This document shows positions 25,197-40,100 of a stretch of DNA of 64,000 nucleotides, piece after piece. A program made the translations under genes and the position numbers. The DNA is from Campylorhamphus procurvoides. Taxonomy: Eukaryota > Chordata > Aves > Passeriformes > Dendrocolaptidae. Each line of letters starts with the position of its first letter. Position 1 is the first letter of the stretch. Where the stretch lies: NCBI GenBank assembly GCA_013396655.1, contig WBMV01004347.1, positions 9,666 through 73,665 on the forward strand. The letters are read 5' to 3'. The notes under the pieces are model-generated. The model was not told the DNA's origin and did not search any database. It was given only the letters and a program-made list of their open reading frames with translations.

Positions 25197-28100
25197 CTAG
25201 AAAACAAAGTCATACAGTACAGTCTTAGACAAATGCCAAAGGACAAGTAGAAACTGAGTCAAAGGGGTCACTGGAAGCCATAAAGAAAGAAGTGTAAAAA
25301 GGGGTTTTTTTCCCTTGTGCCCTGATACAAGAACAGAAGATTTTAAATGTTTCCTCATCATATTAATATCTACTTTAAACTGCAACTGCACTCAGGGCAT
25401 TTCACTTTTAGAAATAATTGTCATGACTAAATCTGCATTTCAAGGCTACTGAAGCAAAGCAGTAAAGACTCTGTTTCTAAAAGAAGAGAAAAAAAGTAGT
25501 ATTAATCTAATTTTCAGACATGCAATTCTGAGACTATGGGCACAGAACAGACTTATGAATAATCCTATTCCAAATATAACCAAGGCCTTTATCAATGCTT
25601 TGGGGAAAAGTATCAGAAATTTAATGGAGGAAACTGCTGTGTCCCATTCTTGTCAGGAAGTGAGATTTTAGTATTTCAAAATCTACTCAACTGGAGCTGA
25701 ATGCTCAAAAATGGAAAACCGCTTGAGAAAACAAGGCCAAATCAGTTCCAAACAAAACAATCACATGAACAGGAGAACTGGGAGTAATTCAGCACGTGAC
25801 TCCCATGTTGAGCTCCAAGTGCTCAGCATCTTCTGCAGGATGCCTATGAACACTGTCAGACAGTACCAGGTTCAAGTGCCTAGAAACAAGTCCCTACAAG
25901 AATAAGATCACCCTTGACTTGCAGGTACTTGGTTTGCCCTTTTATAAGGGGTGGGGTGAATAAAGGTTTTACACATCCAAGCTTTAGGCAGTCAAGTAGA
26001 AAAGTATAAGTAACAATCTGTGACAGCACTGACAACAGTGTAAGTGGAAAACCACTTAAGGTAAACCAGTTATTTGAATTAGAGTTTAATATAATAAAAT
26101 TTTGAACTGAAATTTTTGTGCATATGTCTATAGAGAGTTTGCACACCCAATTCTCCATCATTTTAATGGCACATTTGCATCTACAGCATTTAGATCACTC
26201 TGAAAATTCCAACATTAGTGACTGTTTGCACAGCTAGAATTACTCCCAGAACAAACAGTAAATGAGCATAGAATTAGGTTTTCATATGTACAAACACAGC
26301 AGCATTTAGGCATAAGCAAATCTAGAAATTGGTATGCCATAATGAAATAGCAAAACACGCAAAGCTACACATCTATCCAGTCTATAGCAGGAACCCATTC
26401 CAGCTTGGTCAAAAAGTGCTCATGCAACATGGCTTCATGTACATCATTGAAAAAAATAAATTCTTCTGTTAGCATACACTTACTTAGATGCCATTTGGCT
26501 AAAAGGTTATACCCATGGTATGAAAATGAATCAGACCTCAAACACTCTGAGAAAGTAATGACAGAAAAATATTCTATTTCACAAAGTCATATTGCACGAT
26601 GACAAGTCATACCTTGCCCAGCCTGGCTCTCCATTATATGTTCTCTGTTCTCCACCTTCCAAACTTATCCTCCTATTTGTTATCTGTACCATGTATAGTG
26701 TTCCTTATTCCAGACTACTCAGACATGCAATGCCTTCCTAACAGGCACACCATAAGTAAAACAGGCTGCAGAAGCATAAATGATGCATTGTTCACTGTCT
26801 GTGCATCTGACAGTGTGAGATGGAAAGAGCACACAAGAGACAAGCAACGTAAGTAGTTTGCAATAAAAACAAACTGGGAGAAATGTCATTTGAGCAGGTT
26901 GAAAGGAATCACTGTATCCAATTCCTTGGCATCGTGAAAGATAATTTGGTGAGGTCTTTAAATGCCTGGTCCTACTTTGCAACAATGGATGCACTCAGTA
27001 GTGTTCTTCAGGCTTTTGCAGTGAATGTAAGACAACCAAAAATTGTTCATTTCAGGGCCGAGAAGAGATTAAAGTCAGAATAGCCCAATGAATTTCAGAG
27101 CCATCCTATTTTCAGACTATTCAGCAATTGGGGCTGTTTGCGTATACCACATAGCATGCAACACGAATCCTAATGAAATGGTACTGTATTTGTTTCATGT
27201 GAGACAGTTCCTTTCATCTTACTTTTACAGGAGATGGTCTCAGCTGTGACAAAAACTCTGCCATCCAAGTGATAGGCAAGCTCACAAACAGAAAAAGCAG
27301 AACATCTTGAGTGATACAGAGAACAAAAACTTCTCCTGAAGAAGTGCAGTCAGTAAAGACAAAGAGGGAGAAGAAGTAAAAGTGAAACTCTTGGAGGATC
27401 GCCACCTCCTCATCTGCACCTACCATTGGTTTTAGCTCTCTGCCTTCAGCTCCACCTGCCCGGCCAGCTTCTTTCATAGATTTCCTACTGTTCTCCACAA
27501 ACTCCTGAAAAATAGTAATGAAATGACAAGTGCTCTCTTAGCACAGACTCTAAACATCAAGTCTCAAGACAGAACTTCATGAAGCAACTGCTCAAAGTAT
27601 CAGGACCATTTGTATCTCCCTCTTCTCTTGCTCATACTGGACCACAAAGTATCAAAAAAGCCTGCCGAATAGTCACAAAGGCTATTCTCATTTAATTCTG
27701 GAAGCCAGACAGGTATTTGCCTTGTGTGCTCTTACAACTTTTGCATGTACTGCACAATGCTCTCCTTTATGGGGAAAGGAAGTAAAAGACTGGTTGACAA
27801 AAAAACTCCAAACAACCCAAACCAAAAACCAACCCACAACCAAACCACAACGAACCTCCCCCCACCCCACCGTGCACATCCGAGTCTTAGTATTGTATCC
27901 TGTGAACTTTGTGCAATGTTACAACTCTACTAACACAGTGACTTGCTAAAATATACTTTCAGGGTCTGGTTGATTCCCCCAGTTTGCCTCAATTCAATCT
28001 CTTTTTACCAGATCAGAGTCTCCTATTTATGAAGATTAGCAAAGCTAATTTAATTTTATGCATTTTTTCTTCTCTTAAATGCAAGCATTCTGCAGCAAAT

Positions 28101-31100
28101 TTCAGTAAAGTTTAGCTGTTCTTGTTTTATGATATTGAATGCTGACTAGAGAAAACCCCAATGATTTTATTGTTCACTGGTGTTTTCTTCCAAGAGAACA
28201 TGCTGTATTTTATTATTATTCTCTGCTAAAAAACAACTCATCATAAATAAAGTCACCACTTATCATTTAATCTAGATTCTGTAGTGGTTTACCAAAAAAA
28301 ATTGACTAAGTTCTTGGCATGGTTTTCCCACAAGTAAAAACTATGCTAAGAAGTCACAAGAATCTTCATCTAGCCTATGCATGGGGTACGTTTTACAAAG
28401 AAATATTCTACTGCTGCCACATAAACTGTCAAGAAAACTACCTACTCAACAGCAAAGTGAAGGGCTCAGGAAGCAGAATTTTTACAACTTTGTCTCTAGC
28501 CATCATGAACCAGGAATAAGATAAAACAAAAAAAAATAACCTGAACCGGCCTTGCAAAAGGCCTTGACAAAGTGTCTATGCTCCAGGACAGAACATAAAA
28601 GTGTATGTGGGATAGACAGAGTCAAATTCTGGTTGCTGTCTACCTGAAAGAAGTAAAACTGTGCTATGGTTATTATCTATATGTAAGGTAGAATACTCTG
28701 ATATTTTTTCTCTTCCACATCCAAAGAGACATTCTTCCTAGGTGAGTATGAAACCCAAGCCTTTCCTCCTGGTTTTGCTTCTTTCTAATGTGCACTGTGG
28801 CATCAACAAGACATGATGCCCAAGAGTATGATTCTGCAAGATGACTGCTCTTCCAACAGACAGCAAATAGAAGCCAACAGCAGTGAAACTGAGGGAAGCA
28901 TTGTTATTTATCTGATGCTCATCAGATAACACTGTTTGCAGCTCAAGCCACGAACAAGAGGACAAGGTGAAAAACCCAACAAAAACATATTGAACTCAGC
29001 AGGTGAATTCATTCCACTGTCAAAATACCTATTTCATGGAACCAGATCCTTGGACTTTGATAGTCAGAGGAAACTTACCATGAGAACTTTATCCATGTAG
29101 AATTCCCTCCCAGGGCTCCCATCGTTGTATTTAGTATCGATGGCAAAACATAAGAAAAGGACATCAACAACCATTTCATAAATGGAAAGGAAGCAGTGAG
29201 CAACCAGGAAAGCAAAGAGGCAGACAATGATGAGTGGCAGCACCCAGATGGTGTAATCTCGTTGGTAATTCAGCAACATAATGCCAGCCAAACCTGTGCT
29301 GCAGACAATCAGGACCTGAAGAAGAAAATAATAGGGTGATTCTAAAGGCAGAAGTCTTCTGATAATTTTGCTTGGTTTATTCTTCTAAAGTCAATGTGCT
29401 TCGTGGTCTGACAGGGCTAGAACTAGAGGTTACAGATGCTAATGCTAACATCTTTATCCCCTGGATTTCCCATGTTCCCTAGTGTAAATGACATTTTATC
29501 CATTGATTCAGCAGGTGCAAATCAGAATTGTTACACATCCTTCATCACAAAAGATATTTTTCAGAGAAAATTACATTTATGTTCTGTTGTCAAAGTTCTA
29601 GTTTTATAAAATTTTCCTGTAAAAAAGAACTATCCTGTCAGTTTTAAAAACCCCACAGCCTGATGGTACCAATCAGCTGCTGAGAGGTTGTTTTTCAGAT
29701 TGGGGTGGAGGGAGAAATTAGGTCTTATGAGGATGGTATGTTTTCATTTTGCTGATGGAAACTGCTTCCAAACTTGTCTAATCTGTATCTCATCTGCATA
29801 CAGGAGAAAGTAGATCAGAATTCATCAGGCACTTCATGTAACAGTCTCTACAGAATTATACTATGTGTGAGGCCCTAACAGATATTTCACCAGGTATCAG
29901 TTTGGTTTTGGCAAAAACCAAATGAACTAAATGGTTGTAGCCACTTAACTTTTTGAACATTTCTGAACCTATTATTATGAACTGCAGCTAAACACAAAAA
30001 TGTAAAATAGGTCAGAAAATACCATGTTGGACTGGTAGAGGAGACACAAGCAGACTAGCATTGATTTGGCTGATAATATTTTTTACATGCTGCACTGTTC
30101 GCTTTAGCACTTCTGCCACCTGTGCATTTTTCTAAGAGTCCAATAGATGTCTTTTCAGAGGGGTGTTTCCTAACACCTTTCAGGCTGCTCCATAAAACCG
30201 TGTTATGCAATTTCATGTTCTCCCAAGCATTTATGTCTCCCTTATGTGTTTATTCCCTCTCATGTGTTACTGGATTAGCTACTGCTTTCAAAGTTCAGTC
30301 CACTGTACTCTGACTGAACAGAAATAGGGGAGTATAATAAGAAATACAGATCAATTCAATCAGTGTCTAATGCTTAGGCACAGGTGATTTAAGTAGATTG
30401 GTATGGTTTTAGCAAATAATGGCATAAAATCCTTCAAAGGATAGAAGTAATTCACCAGATTACATTTCCAGAAAGTGTACTTCCATCAGCTGGAGACCCA
30501 AAAAGCTGACTGACCACAGCAATTATTCTAGTCTGCTTTTAATTCGCTGAGTAGAACTAACTTAGTTGCTTAAGCTGGCTATTTCTCATAGCAGGCCTCA
30601 GTACACCCTTCCAGTCCAGTTTTGTCATAAAGAGCAATCAGTAATGTATAAAATTTTCAACATAAACCTAGAGAGCCTTTACTGAATAGTATTCAAAATA
30701 AATGCTTCCTTTCCTTATATGTTCAATTATATGTTTTAACCACAAAATCGAACAAAACCTTAAACATTTCTAGTCACTTTTCTCTTGACTCCCTAAAAAA
30801 AAATCAGGCAAAAAGGTGTCATAATCTTCAGCTATTCCTCTCTAGTCACTTTTACTACATATAAGGGGATCATCTGTTTATCCTGCCTATCCTAGACAGC
30901 TTCTCCTAATATGATGCAGCTAGATGTGATAAAGTGGACACTAAGAAACAGGATTTTTAAGGTACTTTGCCTTTGGGGTGTCTTTGTTGCTAAAGAAAGC
31001 TTGCTTCTACGTAGGTCCATTACAGCTGTTTGCAGCAGACATACCTTTCCTAGAAACAGCATAAAATCTCCAACTGTGTTTATAGCAGCCACTCGCAAAG

Positions 31101-34100
31101 CATTTTCCACTAGGATAACAAAGGCATCCTTTGCTGAGGTGCAGAAATTGGTGCTGTTGATAGCTGTGGCTGTATATGCATTCTAGGAAAAGGAGATTGA
31201 AGACTTATTCATGGAATGATCAGGTATTTCAGAGGGAGGACAGGGAAGGTGAGGGGGAAGATACAGCTTCTGAGTAAGTCACATTCATCATACAATGTTA
31301 ATGAACAAAAATTCCCCTGAGAGATGCTGAATCAAGCAATATGTACCAGCTGACAGAAGACTATATGAGGTAAAGAATTACTATTATTCTTCTCTCTTGC
31401 TTACAATTTATGCATTAACAAGTTTGTTCAAAAAAACTTATTGAAACAGAATTTGCAATTTCTCTGTAGGAGGAGGTAAGCAGTGGTATAGCTACAGAAA
31501 TTAAGTAGTTAGAAAAAAAATCTGGAAATATAAGAGTTTGAGAGTCACGCAAGTCAACCAAGATAATTTCTAGATAATTAACTAGACTGCATTCAAGGTT
31601 AGTCAGGACAGTTTTCGAGGATTGCATTAGGCTTTATTAAGCACTTTCTTCTGATTTTATTTTCTATTACCAAAAGCAAAAAAAAAAAATTAACATCAGT
31701 GAAAGAGATAGCAGCAAGATATTTATATATATACCTGAGAGATGGAACTACAGCCCAATAAATGCACTTTTACAAGGGGTCTGACTACTCAGTGTGTTGC
31801 AACTTGCAACTGTTCATCCACTTTGTAAATGATGACAATTTGATGTTTTGTACAGTTTTTACCTTGTGCAAATCTTAAATACTGCACCTAGAAAAGCTTC
31901 TTTCTCTTTTCATAGCTAACACATTTTGAAACTCAGGTGTAGTTTAACTGAGTAGACATAAGGGAAAACATCTCCAACCACTAAACAAATTGTTATAAAC
32001 TTGAGATACCATGTTCACAAAGATGAATATTGCCTATTCTTTTGTCTTGGTGTACATTGCAAATGTCAGTGTAGTGATTTGCAGTGCAATTTCAGTAATG
32101 GAGAGAAAACTGAAGTACTGTCATTCAAGTTCAGTTTCAAAGTATAATACATTATGTGTAGCCTCAGACTGCAGATTAATATATGTATTATTATCACCCC
32201 TTACATAAAACTTCATAAAAGATCTTACCTGATTTAAGTATGTCAGGCACTTTTCTAAACACCAAAGGCAGCAGATGCAGGCTTTAAGCATACAGCGAGC
32301 ACAAGCATTTTCCTAGGAAAGTAAAGAATGTGGGAAAACAAAGAGTAAACCCAACAGAACTTAAGAAAATAATATTCCTTTGTGTTACAGTAACTGATAA
32401 TCAGATTGCTAACTTAAGCATTCCATACCCATCCCATGGTCCTTTAAAGATTAAATATTCAGAGACCCATAGAATGGTTTTAGTTGGAAGGAACTTCCCC
32501 CATTGTGGGAAACATTTTTCACTAGACCACACTGCTCAAAGCCCCATGCAACATGACCTTGAACACTTCCAGGGATGGGGCATCCACAGCTTCTCTGGGC
32601 AACCTGTTCTAGTTCATCATCATCTTCATAGTGAAGAATTTCTTCCTTACATCTAATCTCTTTCAAAACAAGACTTCCAGCCTCCCACAGTGATTAAATT
32701 AACGGGTAAACACATCAGGCCTTGATTTTCAGTAAGAAAATGGAAACATTTCTCTTACTTTTCCTTTGAGTTGTGTGTGAATATACATAAGAATCATTCG
32801 TGGTATCTTCACTAGTGTAATAATGAAAGACCCCTTTGCTACTGTTCCTAGGTGGTAACAAACAAGGCGATTAACAGATGCCAGAATAGGAGTAAATGGC
32901 AGGTTTCTTTTCTCCCTGTTGAATAGAGAAAAAGAAAGAAGTAGAATGATCAATATGTATGTGTTACCATCTAGAAGTGCTATAAATTCTCAAAATAACA
33001 TGCAAAAGGAATGTATTATTTTCATAATAGCTTTCACTCCATCTTGTGTAGCTCAAAGCTTTGTCTCCCAATACAAAAATAGGACTAGGATAAGGAATTA
33101 GTATGTCATACAGGTACAGTGGTGGTGGTACATTCCCTTCTTCCTCTCCCTCTTTGGGTTGCACTGTGATCTCAGAAATCAGGCCTTGACCTTGAAGAAA
33201 AGCACCTAGGCTCAGCTTCTCTTGAGCTTATCAGAAACACTGTCTGCTTCCAGGAACTTGTCCTGTCTAACAAGCTCCTGTATTTAACGAACAGCCTTGG
33301 AAACCTATGTTTGTGCCTGAATAACAAACTACATTGAACAACATTTTTGTTATAGAACTTTCAAACAAAGTTACTGACCCAAATTGCAGCCAGGATGGAA
33401 AATTACTATGACTAAAGTCAGTGCTCTTGCAACCCTATAAATTCCTGGACCACAGTCCTAACACATTTTTTCCTTTCTTTTTTGTCAGGCTACTTATAAA
33501 CTTGCCTTCTCCTTCTGCTCAATTTGAGATCTTTGTGTAGGCTTTGGAGAGGGCACAACTAATTTATTATTACTTATTATATTTTTTTCTTGGATTTTTT
33601 GCATTTCTCATTTAGCTATTATATCATCGAGGTTCCAAGTGGTGGACCTTAAAACAAGTAGCTAGATGAATTCTTACTTTCATGGCTTGAAGTCATTCTC
33701 TCTTAGAGTATTTATTTTTCTTTTGTACCAAGGAAGTCACTTCTGTTTCTCTCTCAAAACCCAGTTCTATTAAGCATTTAAAGAATGGCTTTACTTTATT
33801 AGAAATAAGAGCATGATAATAAGCACATTAAAGGAACATGTACTAACATTCCGAAGACAAAATATCTTCCCAGCTTGGGACAATTTTTTCATTCAGAAAA
33901 GATAAAAAAGTATAGTCTTCATTCCATGAAAGTAATATCTGCATAATTTAAATCTGAGATATTAATTATTAAAATAGGTTTAGCCTGTATTTTCTTTCAA
34001 TTGACCTTTAGAGCTGAGGTGGAGGAAGCCAAATTCTACTCCCTCTTGGGAGTAGAATATGCATAAATGGTTTGAGTCTTATGCCCAGACAAACCAAATA

Positions 34101-37100
34101 CTTCCACATTTTCAGGTGAAAATTTGCAGGTTCCTCATTTTCAGGACCGAGTTTGTAATTCAGAACACTTTGAGGTCTGTTATTGCCTGAGCTGAAAGTA
34201 ATTCATCTGGCTAAGGTGAATGAACAGTGAACATATATAAAACATTTCTCCACGGATAACCTAATCTCATTTGCTGTGAAATGCTGTTCATATGCAAAAT
34301 AATGGATCCAAATTAATGCCTTTTTCTTTCTTATTAAGGCACTTTTCAGAACGTGATTGTACCTTACAATGAAAAAAGGGGGCAACAGTAGACAGAAATT
34401 AGTATTTGCTAACTTAAAATCCCTGTTATGGAATTATAAGGAACAGTTAAAGTAAAAATCATTCACCCTCAGGCAATAGAAAATACATAAACTTACAGAT
34501 GAAGCATATATATGGCTAAGCAATCTATTTCAATGCACAATTTTTCTCCTTTCTCTGTATTTGCCTTATTCTTTATTCAATCTAGTTTTATTAGTCATAA
34601 GATTACATTCCTGTAACATCTTGTGATAATTTCATATATGTATTTCATTGGTATACTGGAAGATTTCATAATTAATAAATTAACAGAATTTCTGACAGCA
34701 CAGTAAATTGACTCCTTGCCTTTAACATTGTTTTAAAGACTAGAGCAGAAAAAGGAGTCAAATATAACTCAGATAACAGCCTCAGTTAAAAAGACAAACC
34801 AATTAAACATTTGTGTTTTGAATTATGTAACTTGAAAAATATCTCCATATATTACTTAAAAATTTATATTTTTTAAAAAAAGCACAGACTCTTAAAAGCA
34901 CATGGCAAAAATAGAGTATGGCTGCTGAATATCACTACAAATTTTTACATACAGCATTCTTCATATGAAAGGCTAGAAACACATACCAAACCCCAAAAGC
35001 TGAACTGCATGAGTTTAGGATACTAATGCCCTTTTTTGCTTGGGGATAGCATCACTCCAACATCTATATTGTTTTTCCTTTCTTAAGTAAACTACCACTG
35101 CTAAGTATCTTGTCAATGTATTGTAGCCATGTTGGTCTTTATTCAGAGGAGTTGTATTTATATTGCTTGGAAAAGACATTTAGAATATCTGAAATAAAAT
35201 TTATCTAGTCACTGAACAACAATGCGGTGGCAGTTTTCTTGAAGAAATATATGAACTACTAGATCTACAATGACATGTGGAAAAGCTTCATTCAACTATA
35301 CCTCTACCAAGTATTAGTGTACTTTCTTCTTTTCCTTACCAAAAATAATGCCATAGTTCTGCTCTATATAACAAAATTTAATACTTCAGATCACTGAAGT
35401 ACCATTTATTCTCATGAAATACTAACTAAGCATCCGATACTTTTTTTTTCTGAAAAACCTGAGTCTTAAATGGCTATTTAAACCAAAGATTGATGACTTA
35501 TTTAAGAAATATTTTAAGCAATTTTAAATTCAGAAGTTTTCAAGTACTAGAGACTATACCTAAATTAGCAATTCTGAAATCAGCTTCTTGGCTCTATAAA
35601 GCACAATTCTTGATTGGTAAAACTACTGATTAATAATTAATACTTCCTGCTTATAGAGCTAGCAGATACATGCAGAACAGCCAGCACAAAGTATGCCCAA
35701 ATACACATTTTAATTCAAAAATACAGCAATGAAATATGGAGTTTTAATGCATATATATTTTATATTAATATTTGTGTATGAACTCGACAGAATATAAGTG
35801 ATGAATCTAATAAGACTTTAAGTAATCCTGTGAAAGAAAGATTAATGAAGATTAATGAGGCACTGTAAATAATTTAAAGGGCATTGTTTTGCAATTAAAA
35901 TAATAATCATTTGCTCTCAGTATTTTTTTAACCTCTACAGAGCTTATCAGCATTAATTATTAGTAACACTGATGACCTTCCAAGTGCATCCTGCTTTGTA
36001 AACAACCATTCATGTCTGTACAATGTGCACAAGTTACAAGGCAAATAAGACTTCAAGTCTTAAATGTCAAGAATACCATCTATAAACAGCAAATCAGTTA
36101 TTTTAGGACTTCACAATTTAAAAAGGGTCAAGACAATTTAACAGCTCCCCAGCTTTCACAACAGAAGCAAGTATCCATCCCAAGACCTCTGCCCCTCATG
36201 ATATTTGCTAAATTAATGTCTAGGCAACACATGGTAGAGCTATCTAAGTTGTCCTTACCTTGTAAAATAGTATGTCACAACAGCCCCTGCTACTGTCATC
36301 TGCTGACAGGCTAGGATAAACTCGCTGATCCAGATGAGTCCCACTACATGGTACCACCACATGTATTTCAAAGGACCTACCATCCGAAATTCAACAAATC
36401 CTTCTTCATTTGGGACAGGACTACCTAGAAATAAATGAGGGTAAAAAATGAAAACGGTGCTTGCATCAACTCATAAACATGAAAGCATATAGTATTAGCA
36501 GGTCATAACTAGTTACAGCAGAACCCATCTAGCTTCTACTAATAGTTCTAAATGTCATGTTTAGGGTGACTGTTCTTAAAGATATAAAGGCATTTGAAAA
36601 AAAAAAAAGAAAAGACACAAAAATACCCCATTCTGAGTGTACTCAAAATCCTGCAACATTTAATTTTCAGCCACCTAGTGAAAATTTCCACAACGAACCA
36701 TCATCATATAGCAAAATTTCTTATAGTTAAACATAATAGAAGCCTACTTCAGTTACTCTTAGAGTTTGCTGCTCTATCACTATTATTCACACAGCAAGAA
36801 TCAATATTAAACTTCATAGCTCTTTACATCTATATATCAACACTAACAATCACTTGTTTTCCTTATGGTAAGTCTTTTGTGCAAATATTTCAACAATATT
36901 TGTAGCTCTAAAGCTATTTAAAGACATATGGAACAGCTGTAGAGATTCTAAACATATGATTTCATAAGTTTAGAAATTCATTGACTCTTTGTCTAAAGTG
37001 AATTGCAGTATCACGTACAGACATTGACAGCATGTCAGAACACTCCTAACTGATAACAGCGAAGATACTGAATGTATATAAGCTAAAAGGATAAACGAGC

Positions 37101-40100
37101 TCTTGCAGAATCAAGGCTGGTTGAAGGGTTCTGTCAGTAAAATAGTGTATCAGACTAAGTTGTGTCACAGATTTAGTTTCCTGTGCAGTGGTCTGACTCA
37201 GAGAGTGAAGCACAGGGCCGAGACTTCTGATTCTAGAAGCTCTTGTCAGACCCTGAACACAGTTTTCACTCTCTAACGGTGTTCACAGCAGGCACAAATT
37301 AAGAATACATTGGCTGCTCTCAGAATACGGTGTATGAATAGCAGAAAAATCTCCCTGATAATTCTGGAATAATAACGGACACCTAAGTTACAAACAACTG
37401 AAAATTAATTCCACTATATTTACATTGTGGGAGACAGTAATTGTGTGGAACAGTCCTTTCATTACTATGTCTTTATCTGTGTGGCTAAAATACAATACTT
37501 TGTGAGAATAGCTGCAAGATTACACTATTTTTAACTTCCTTGTGCAAAATTAGAGGGAATTACTGAAAAAAATGTTATAGCAGTTGTATTAACAGAGCCT
37601 TGTGGTTTGCAAAATGCCAACTTGCATCAAATTAAAAAGCCAGCCTAACACACAGAGTACCATGCTGGGAATGCAGACTCAAATGCACAGCTTTCCTGAA
37701 ACAAGTGTTTTGAAGTCAGTGAGGCACACAAGAACAGGAGCAAAACAGGTGGGCTTTTTCTTAGAGGTTCCCATGCACTTTTTAGCCAATTCTGCTTGAA
37801 ACCATGCAAAAATTAAGTGAAATTTAATTAAAATAAGCAATAGCTGCTTACCTGTAGTACCAAGGAAAAGCAGGACTGCGATCCAGTACGTCCAGAAGAG
37901 GATAAGCACAAAGAATGTCCAAAATGGCTGGAAGACTAGAAGTGGCAGGTGAATGAAGACCTTGCCAGCCACGTGGAACAAGGCAATGGTGAGAGCTACT
38001 CTTTTGCGCATAATTAACATGATCAAGAACAAGATAACCTAGAGGGAGAAGTTTCCAAATCACATTTTAGGGAACTGAAAAATAAGCAAACTGTTATTTT
38101 GCAAAGCTAGGATATTCAAATGCACTAAATTTAACACATGCTCTATTTATAAGATCACAAGATCAAAATGTAAAACCTCTATTAGCTTCTTCTGGTGATA
38201 AATGATTTTCCAAATTATATTTTTGTGGAATTTCAGTCTCATATTTATGCATTTGGAACCATCATCAGCCTCAGGCTGATAAGATTAGACCAGATTCTGT
38301 CCTCAATTATGTTTTAAAAACCAGTGAAATCATCAAGTTTTAACAAAGAATACAATTTAACATTTATATCTGACTATGATACAGTGGTCATGCAGCATAT
38401 ATGTATCTATAATAATGAAGAAAGTAAGAATTCAGGAGAGGAAACAGAGAGAGACACCTTTGGATTAGGATGTGAAAGAAGAAGAGCATAAGAGGGAGTC
38501 TACAATTCCTGGGAAGTTAGTCAAACATGGGCAATTTTTAGAAGTAAGGTCAGTGACTCTGAAATGAATAGTAACGTCCAAAGAAGATAAACTGGTTCAA
38601 TAATCAGTGTTAGTATTTCACTTCATAATGATCCCTCTGTAAATGGAACAAATTTGAGAACAACTGATTTCAGAAGTAGGAATGTTCTAAGGACTTTTAG
38701 ATACACTGAAATGAATAAGTATCTCTGAACTTGTAATCTAAGAAAAATCTCTTTGGATTGGCAGTCCAATATTGTACCTATTCTTGGAAGTCCCTGTGGA
38801 CATTTTACAGTAGACAAAAGTAACTGCACCATTAGAAGGTCTCTCCTGACTCAAAATCAGATATTAGGGAACAGTACCTGAAAGTTAAAAAAATGAATTA
38901 ACAAAAAAAAAAAAACCACTGCAACAGAACTTGTGTCAGAAACAAACTATTCAAAAATGTCTGCAATACAAACCTTTCACCTGAATAAAATAATTAGAGA
39001 TCACCAGGAAGACAGAACAAGAAAATAATACAGTCACTAGCACAGCATACCGTGAAGACTGTAGCTGCAATGGCATAGATCAAGAGAGCCTGAAGATTGT
39101 CTTTGGCTATTTGAGTCTCAAGACCACTGGCAGATATTTGTTGCTTAGCATAGAGCCACCACAGGACTCCTGTACCACCTATGTTTTAGTGAGAAAACAA
39201 AAAGGATAAATGAATGATACCTCCTATGTGTGACAGTCATACTATATAGTTCCAAAGAAATGAAACAATTCCTTCTTGTAAGTCTAGTCTGACACAGAAT
39301 AATCAAGAGCTCTGAGGCTCAACTCAACAGGAACTTCAAGGGAGGGAGAAGTGCTCAGTTCTCCTCTGTTGCCCTCCTCTCAGGTGAATATACTCTTTTC
39401 ACAGTCTCACTCCTCTACAACCCCTTGGAGACCTGCAGAACCACGACTCTTAGAGTGAAGTGCATGAAATGACTAGTTCATGGGGAGCCCTAATAATGAA
39501 AAACACAGTTCCCACTAGACAGAGTTACATGGTAAGATGTATGAATGCATGTATACGTACAGTAAAGCAGGAAATAAGAATTTAGGCACGGAAACAGAGA
39601 GGGACCTCTGGATTAGGATGTGAAATAACAATGAAACAAGGATTCGACAATTCCTGGGAAGACTAATCAAAACAACCAGTAGCCTGATGCTGGAAGAGCA
39701 CCACAGGTTAATGGTATGTAGCCACACTTACTCCAGAGAATGTCTTAGGCACTGGAAAAAACATCAGCAAAAGGCATAAGGAGGCTAATACTAAATGAGG
39801 TACTATCTCCTAACTGCTGTTACGAAATTCTAGCCTTATGGCCAGAATATCATTCACCTATTCTAGCTGTCTTTCCAAGACAGAACTTTTCTGTAGGACA
39901 GGTCTTCAGCCCCTCAGGGATATAACCTCCCTCCTCTGACACATTTCTTTCCTTTTTTCAGTGTTCTTCGCTGTTCTGATGTTATTTCTGAATCAAATGC
40001 ATAAGCTTAGCAGGGAGGTTGGACCAGATGACCCTCTGTGGTCCCTTCCAACCTTACACATTCTGCAATTCTGTGATCACATGTTTATCCTGAAGGCACT

